The translations under genes were made by a program, and so were the position numbers. This document shows positions 7,734 to 11,217 of a stretch of DNA of 11,217 bases, piece by piece. The stretch is from Saprospiraceae bacterium (GTDB lineage Bacteria > Bacteroidota > Bacteroidia > Chitinophagales > Saprospiraceae): NCBI GenBank assembly GCA_020436955.1, contig JAGQWW010000052.1, positions 1-11,217 of the forward strand, given 5' to 3'. The stretch's first letter is position 1. Each line of letters opens with the position of its first letter. The notes under the pieces were generated by a model. It made no database searches. It was not told the DNA's origin and worked only from the letters and a program-made list of their open reading frames with translations.

Positions 7734-8975
7734 TTATCGGATTTTCAGGGTAAGTACAGAAACAACTGCAAGCAAGATTCCTACAATCCAAAAACGAGTC
7801 ACCATTTTAGGCTCAGGAATACCTTTCTTTTGATAATGATGATGAAGTGGGGACATCAAAAATATCCTTCTTCCTTCTCCATACTTTTTCTTGGTGTATT
7901 TGAAATAAGATACCTGGATTACAACAGACAAGTTTTCCACGACAAATATTCCGCAAAGTATAGGTATCAATAATTCTTTTCTGAGAACAATAGCCAGAGC
8001 GGCAATAATGCCACCTAGCGTAAGACTTCCGGTATCGCCCATAAAAACCTGGGCCGGATATGCATTATACCAAAGGAACCCAATACAGGCTCCAAGGAAA
8101 CAAGCAGCAAAAATTACAAGCTCGGAACTTCCTGGCAAAAACATAATATTGAGATAGTCCGCTGCTATGAAGTTACCGGAAACATATGCGAATACGCCCA
8201 GGGTTACACCAATAATAGCAGAAACCCCGGTAGCAAGTCCGTCCACCCCATCCGTCAGGTTTGCAGCATTGGAAACGCTGGTCACTATAAAAATTACAAT
8301 GGGAATGAAAACGGCCCAAACCCAAACTGCTGCATTTTCCCCAAGGAAGGATAACAGCTGCTTGTAGTCAAAATTGTTATTTTTAAAAAAAGGAACATTG
8401 GTAAGTGTGGTCTTTACATATGCCCAGGTTTCGCCATTGGCATCTGTTTTTGTTTCAACAATTTCATAATTAGCAGCTGCTGCAGCATCTGTAGATACTC
8501 TTACAACTACCTGATCAGAAAACAACATGGTTAAACCAACAATTAATCCCAGGCCAATCTGCCCCAGAATTTTGAATTTACCACTAAGTCCCTTTTTGTT
8601 TTTTCTAAACACTTTGATGTAGTCATCAATAAAACCAATGACCCCCATCCAGACTGTTGCAAGCAACATCAATAGAATGTAAACATTGTCCAGCCTTGCA
8701 ACTAATAAACATGGAACGAGAATAGCCATGATAATGATAAAACCACCCATGGTAGGCGTTCCTTCCTTTTCTTTTTGGCCGTCTAATCCCAAATCTCTGA
8801 TAGACTCCCCTACTTGCAGCCTTCTCAAAAACCGAATGATATTTCCACCAAAAACCATTGATATTATCAATGATATAATGATAGCAGTACCGGCTCTGAA
8901 AGTGATATATTGCCATAGACCCGCTCCAGACCATTGAAAGTTTTTTTCGATGTAGTCAAACAGGTAGTACAGCAT
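7734..8975 (-). CDS. mraY: Phospho-N-acetylmuramoyl-pentapeptide-transferase MraY
   Basis: MraY is the integral membrane enzyme that transfers phospho-MurNAc-pentapeptide from UDP to undecaprenyl phosphate, giving lipid I. The 413-residue product has about ten membrane segments and the family motifs GTPTMGG (72-78), GFIDDYIK (114-121, with the Asp pair of the active site), NLTDGVDGLA (239-248), FMGDTGSL (311-318) and PLHHHYQKKG (376-385). It is about 50 residues longer than E. coli MraY (360). The extra sequence lies at about 153-213, between predicted segments 4 and 5, which known MraY topology puts on the periplasmic side. From memory, long MraY proteins are usual in Bacteroidota. The ATG at 8975-8973 opens a leader of about 25 residues before the first membrane segment. 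It lies 135 bases after murE and 1 base before murD. Confidence 0.97.
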   Translation of the reverse strand: MLYYLFDYIEKNFQWSGAGLWQYITFRAGTAIIISLIISMVFGGNIIRFLRRLQVGESIRDLGLDGQKEKEGTPTMGGFIIIMAILVPCLLVARLDNVYILLMLLATVWMGVIGFIDDYIKVFRKNKKGLSGKFKILGQIGLGLIVGLTMLFSDQVVVRVSTDAAAAANYEIVETKTDANGETWAYVKTTLTNVPFFKNNNFDYKQLLSFLGENAAVWVWAVFIPIVIFIVTSVSNAANLTDGVDGLATGVSAIIGVTLGVFAYVSGNFIAADYLNIMFLPGSSELVIFAACFLGACIGFLWYNAYPAQVFMGDTGSLTLGGIIAALAIVLRKELLIPILCGIFVVENLSVVIQVSYFKYTKKKYGEGRRIFLMSPLHHHYQKKGIPEPKMVTRFWIVGILLAVVSVLTLKIR

Positions 8976-9110
8976 AGTATGTAGTGGGTTTTAGAGTTTA
9001 GTAAGTTTAAAATTGCAGACCAACGAGGCACTCGAAAGTACCCCGTGGCTGCACATCAATCTGAGAATGAGAAATAATAATGGTTTCTTAGACCATTACC
9101 GGCTTTGTCT
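8976..9110 (-). other. murE-mraY intergenic spacer; usual murF site is empty
   Basis: These 135 bases are the longest gap in the window and sit where many bacteria carry murF. I see no coding remnant of MurF. A 7-bp inverted repeat lies at 9078-9098. On the minus strand, TACTTTCG (about 9041-9034) resembles the Bacteroidota -7 element TAnnTTTG with one mismatch, and a TTG lies 16 bases upstream of it. That spacing is slightly short, so this is only a faint candidate for an internal mraY promoter. Confidence 0.35.
9078..9098 (-). repeat. Inverted repeat just downstream of murE
   Basis: TAATGGT (9078-9084) and ACCATTA (9092-9098) form a perfect 7-bp stem with a 7-base loop, beginning 13 bases after the murE stop codon. 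The transcript continues with UUAUUUCUC, a weak U-rich stretch. The stem is AT-rich, so it is at best a partial terminator or attenuator between murE and mraY; it could also be a chance palindrome. Confidence 0.35.
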
Positions 9111-10568
9111 TTATAGAAGCCCGAAGGCATTTTTTAGTATCAGTAAGTCATCAAAGGGCTCTTTTACACCTTTGATTTCCTGGTATTTTTCATGACCTTT
9201 TCCGGCCACCAGGACGATATCATTTTCATTGGCAAGCTTCACTGCAGTTTTAATAGCCTGTTCCCGGCTAGTGATACGTAACACTTGGTCTTTATTTTGA
9301 TCCGGAACACCTGCCTCCATTTCATCTAAAATGGTTTCAGGGTCTTCAGATCTGGGGTTATCAGATGTCAGTATCACCAGTTCGGACATTGAACAGGCTA
9401 CTCCGGCCATAATGGGTCTTTTCGCTCTATCGCGATCCCCACCACAACCAACTACAGTTATGACTTGGTTTTTTGGTTTTTTAACCTGCAAAATGGTTTG
9501 CAGGACTTTTTCCAGTGCATCCGGAGTATGAGCATAATCAACGATCCCTACTTTTCGAGTAACTGGTTCAATAACATATTCAAATCTTCCTTCCGCAGCA
9601 TGTAATTTGCTGAGCTGGGTAAGAATTTCTTCTTCTTTAAAGCCAAATTCACTTGCAACGCCGAAAACTGCCAACAGGTTATAAGCATTGAAATCACCAA
9701 TTAATCTGGTAAAAACTTCAATTCCATTTACCTGCAGGTGGAGGCCTTGCAAACTATTTTCAAGTATCTTTCCTTTATAATCAGCCGGCCTTTTTAGTGC
9801 AAAAGTCTTCACCAATGCTGCAGTATTTTGCACCATAACGGTTCCTCTTTTGTCATCGATGTTAACCAGGGCAAAACTGCCTTTGGTCATGTTATCGAAT
9901 AAAGCTTTTTTTGCTTCAATATAATTTTGGAAAGTCTTGTGATAATCCAGATGGTCATGGGTAATGTTGGTAAAAACACAACCCGCAAAATCAAGCCCTG
10001 CAATCCTCTTTTGGTCAATGGCATGTGAACTGGCTTCCATAAAAGCATATTCACATCCGGCATTCACCATTTCAGAAAGCAACGCATTGATACTAACGGC
10101 ATCTGGAGTGGTATGAGTCGAAGGAATAACCTCCGATCCAATCTTATTTTCAATGGTAGATAGCAAGCCACATTTGAATCCCAGCCCGGTAAACAATTCG
10201 TACAACAAGGTTACACAAGTAGTCTTCCCATTGGTTCCGGTTACACCCACCAATTTTAATTGATTGGAAGGAAAACCATAAAAACAGGAAGCTGCTTCTC
10301 CTAGAAACGCTGCACTATCGGAAACCCGCAGATAGGTAACATCCGGTTCAATTTGTTCCGGAAGTATTTCACAAACAATGGCTTTAACGCCTTTTTCAAC
10401 CGCCTTTTCAATGAACTTGTGACCATCCGTTTGAGTGCCTTTTACAGCAACAAATAAACTATCAGGTCCTGCTTTGCGCGAATCAAACTGGATGTCAAGG
10501 ATTTCTCTTTCAAGAGGTCCACTGACATCCAGCACTTCAGTGTTTTTTACAACTAACCTGAGATTCAC
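9111..10568 (-). CDS. murE: UDP-MurNAc-tripeptide ligase MurE (probably meso-DAP adding)
   Basis: MurE is the cytoplasmic ATP-dependent ligase that adds the third stem-peptide residue to UDP-MurNAc-L-Ala-D-Glu. The 485-residue product has DSRK (29-32) of the UDP-binding domain, the P-loop GVTGTNGKTT (108-117), THTTPDA (151-157), EASSHA (178-183), TNITHDHLDYH (200-210), VDYAHTPDAL (343-352), GCGGDRDRAKRP (374-385) and AGKGHEKYQ (455-463). The DNPR motif (403-406) is the one found in meso-diaminopimelate-adding MurE; lysine-adding enzymes differ here, so DAP-type peptidoglycan is inferred. The start is GTG (10568-10566): an in-frame TAA lies five codons upstream and no ATG or TTG falls between, so this GTG is the first usable start. 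The gene lies 111 bases after the transpeptidase, with two short hairpins in its leader. Confidence 0.97.
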   Translation of the reverse strand: MNLRLVVKNTEVLDVSGPLEREILDIQFDSRKAGPDSLFVAVKGTQTDGHKFIEKAVEKGVKAIVCEILPEQIEPDVTYLRVSDSAAFLGEAASCFYGFPSNQLKLVGVTGTNGKTTCVTLLYELFTGLGFKCGLLSTIENKIGSEVIPSTHTTPDAVSINALLSEMVNAGCEYAFMEASSHAIDQKRIAGLDFAGCVFTNITHDHLDYHKTFQNYIEAKKALFDNMTKGSFALVNIDDKRGTVMVQNTAALVKTFALKRPADYKGKILENSLQGLHLQVNGIEVFTRLIGDFNAYNLLAVFGVASEFGFKEEEILTQLSKLHAAEGRFEYVIEPVTRKVGIVDYAHTPDALEKVLQTILQVKKPKNQVITVVGCGGDRDRAKRPIMAGVACSMSELVILTSDNPRSEDPETILDEMEAGVPDQNKDQVLRITSREQAIKTAVKLANENDIVLVAGKGHEKYQEIKGVKEPFDDLLILKNAFGLL

Positions 10569-10583
10569 GGTTTCAAAGTTTTA

Positions 10584-10599
10584 AAGGGACTTCTCCCTT
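10584..10599 (-). repeat. Hairpin close to the murE start codon
   Basis: AAGGGA and TCCCTT (10594-10599 and 10584-10589 on the plus strand as complements) form a 6-bp stem with a GAAG loop on the transcript, ending 15 bases before the murE GTG. The only Shine-Dalgarno-like string in the leader, GGGAG, lies in the upstream arm of this stem and about 24 bases from the start, too far for normal use. The stem may influence ribosome access to a weak GTG start, but this is inference. Confidence 0.4.
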
Positions 10600-10611
10600 C
10601 GTAAAGCAATT

Positions 10612-10625
10612 GGCTGTTGCCAGCC
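10612..10625 (-). repeat. Short GNRA-loop hairpin in the murE leader
   Basis: On the transcript GGCTG (10625-10621) pairs with CAGCC (10616-10612) around a GCAA tetraloop, a stable GNRA-type loop. It lies 12 bases upstream of the second leader hairpin. The stem has only 5 bp, so chance is a reasonable alternative. Confidence 0.35.
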
Positions 10626-10679
10626 GGTTTGGATATTGGTTCATAGTGTGTGGGTAGCGTCAATCACGGGATTATAATA

Positions 10680-11217
10680 TCAGCTTAAGTAAAGTTTTAT
10701 TCGTTGTCCATTAGCCCGGGTACCCGGGAGTATCGATTGGCGTGCGACTTTTCCTGCACCCTGGATATCAACTTTCAACCCAAGGTTTTCAAGAATGTAG
10801 ACCGCATCCCTCAATCCCAGCCCTCTTACACTAGGGATTGTTTTATCAGATACTTTTTTAGGTAATAATTTCAAAGAATCATTTTCAGCTTTTAGAAGCG
10901 TCCACTCATTTCCTTCCACTTCTGTGTAATCCATCTTCAAAGCATCCAACAAATATTTTATTTCTTCTTCCTGCCCTCCCATAAACTGTGGCAACTGATT
11001 GGTAGCCAACACCGCTTTAGGTTCTTTTTTAGAAGGGCTGTTTTGCAATTCCTTACGAGAAGCGAACATCTTGTCTGCTATCTCCTTAAATACTGGGCCG
11101 GCCACTTCACTTCCATAAATTCCATACACCTGAGGATTGGCAATCATCACGATACAGGAATACTTAGGGTTTTCTGCCGGGAAATAACCTACAAATGATG
11201 CCTGATAACCTCCTACA
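10680..11217 (-). CDS. ftsI: Class B penicillin-binding protein (FtsI-type) with C-terminal PASTA domain, 3' end only
   Basis: Septal class B PBPs are inner-membrane transpeptidases that cross-link the glycan made by FtsW. Only the last 178 codons are visible; the frame is open to the window end, so any apparent start inside is not the real one. The visible part begins in the C-terminal half of the transpeptidase domain: FVGYFPAENPKYSCIVMI (visible residues 8-25) followed by YGSEVAGPVFKEIADKMF (34-51), a pattern typical of FtsI/PBP2 domains just after the KTG motif, which lies outside. A Lys/Gln-rich linker and a region around 81-118 lead to a PASTA domain (about 122-178): IPSVRGLGLRDAVYILENLGLKV then ILPGTRANGQRIKLYL. 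The gene lies directly upstream of murE, the expected place for ftsI in a dcw cluster. PASTA-tailed FtsI proteins are familiar in Bacteroidota. The stop is TGA at 10682-10680. Confidence 0.93.
   Translation of the reverse strand, partial: VGGYQASFVGYFPAENPKYSCIVMIANPQVYGIYGSEVAGPVFKEIADKMFASRKELQNSPSKKEPKAVLATNQLPQFMGGQEEEIKYLLDALKMDYTEVEGNEWTLLKAENDSLKLLPKKVSDKTIPSVRGLGLRDAVYILENLGLKVDIQGAGKVARQSILPGTRANGQRIKLYLS
10715..10728. repeat. 14-bp perfect GC-rich palindrome inside the transpeptidase PASTA coding region
   Basis: CCCGGGTACCCGGG is its own reverse complement and stands out in an AT-rich gene. It encodes the Pro-Gly-Thr-Arg turn of the PASTA domain, so the codons alone could produce it. 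No function can be assigned. Confidence 0.45.

Noticed and set aside
8626..8934. Minus-strand frame of 102 codons inside mraY in another frame
   Set aside because: It is an alternate-frame shadow of mraY; mraY itself is intact with all catalytic motifs in its own frame.
9078..9098. Rho-independent terminator after murE
   Set aside because: The stem is AT-rich and the following bases are only weakly U-rich; kept as an inverted repeat, not called a terminator.
1..11217. A new defence, mobile or biosynthetic system
   Set aside because: Every long minus-strand frame is a recognisable dcw gene with intact motifs, base composition is even, and gaps are short; nothing suggests an inserted element.

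Overview
This window is a large part of a division and cell wall (dcw) cluster, read entirely from the minus strand. In transcription order, from high to low coordinates, it holds: the 3' end of a class B transpeptidase (ftsI/PBP type, cut by the window end), murE, mraY, murD, ftsW, murG, murC, ftsQ, ftsA and the 5' part of ftsZ (cut by position 1). I see no plus-strand gene, RNA gene, mobile element or CRISPR array. No stretch over 300 bases lacks a gene; the longest gaps are 135, 111 and 57 bases.

The organism is most likely a member of the Bacteroidota. The gene order lacks murF between murE and mraY and lacks ddl between murC and ftsQ. The transpeptidase carries a C-terminal PASTA domain, and MraY has an extra loop of about 50 residues. 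Leaders are A-rich with no clear Shine-Dalgarno sequence, and base composition is moderately AT-rich throughout. I cannot place it below phylum level from sequence alone.

The genes form one pathway. MurC, MurD and MurE (ATP-dependent Mur ligases) add L-Ala, D-Glu and, judging by the DNPR motif of MurE, meso-diaminopimelate to UDP-MurNAc in the cytoplasm. MraY moves the muropeptide to undecaprenyl phosphate (lipid I) and MurG adds GlcNAc (lipid II). FtsW polymerises lipid II at the septum and the FtsI-type transpeptidase cross-links the product. FtsQ links the periplasmic and cytoplasmic parts of the divisome. FtsZ forms the ring and FtsA ties it to the membrane.

The core is tightly packed: mraY/murD are 1 base apart, ftsW/murG overlap by 4 bases, murG/murC by 8 bases, and murC/ftsQ are 5 bases apart. 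The looser junctions (transpeptidase/murE, murE/mraY, end of ftsQ, ftsA/ftsZ) each carry short inverted repeats. The most notable protein-level oddity is in FtsZ, where the residues after GGGTGT in the GTP-binding loop read LGSS instead of the usual GAAP. I found no undescribed system; this is an ordinary housekeeping region with a few details worth checking.
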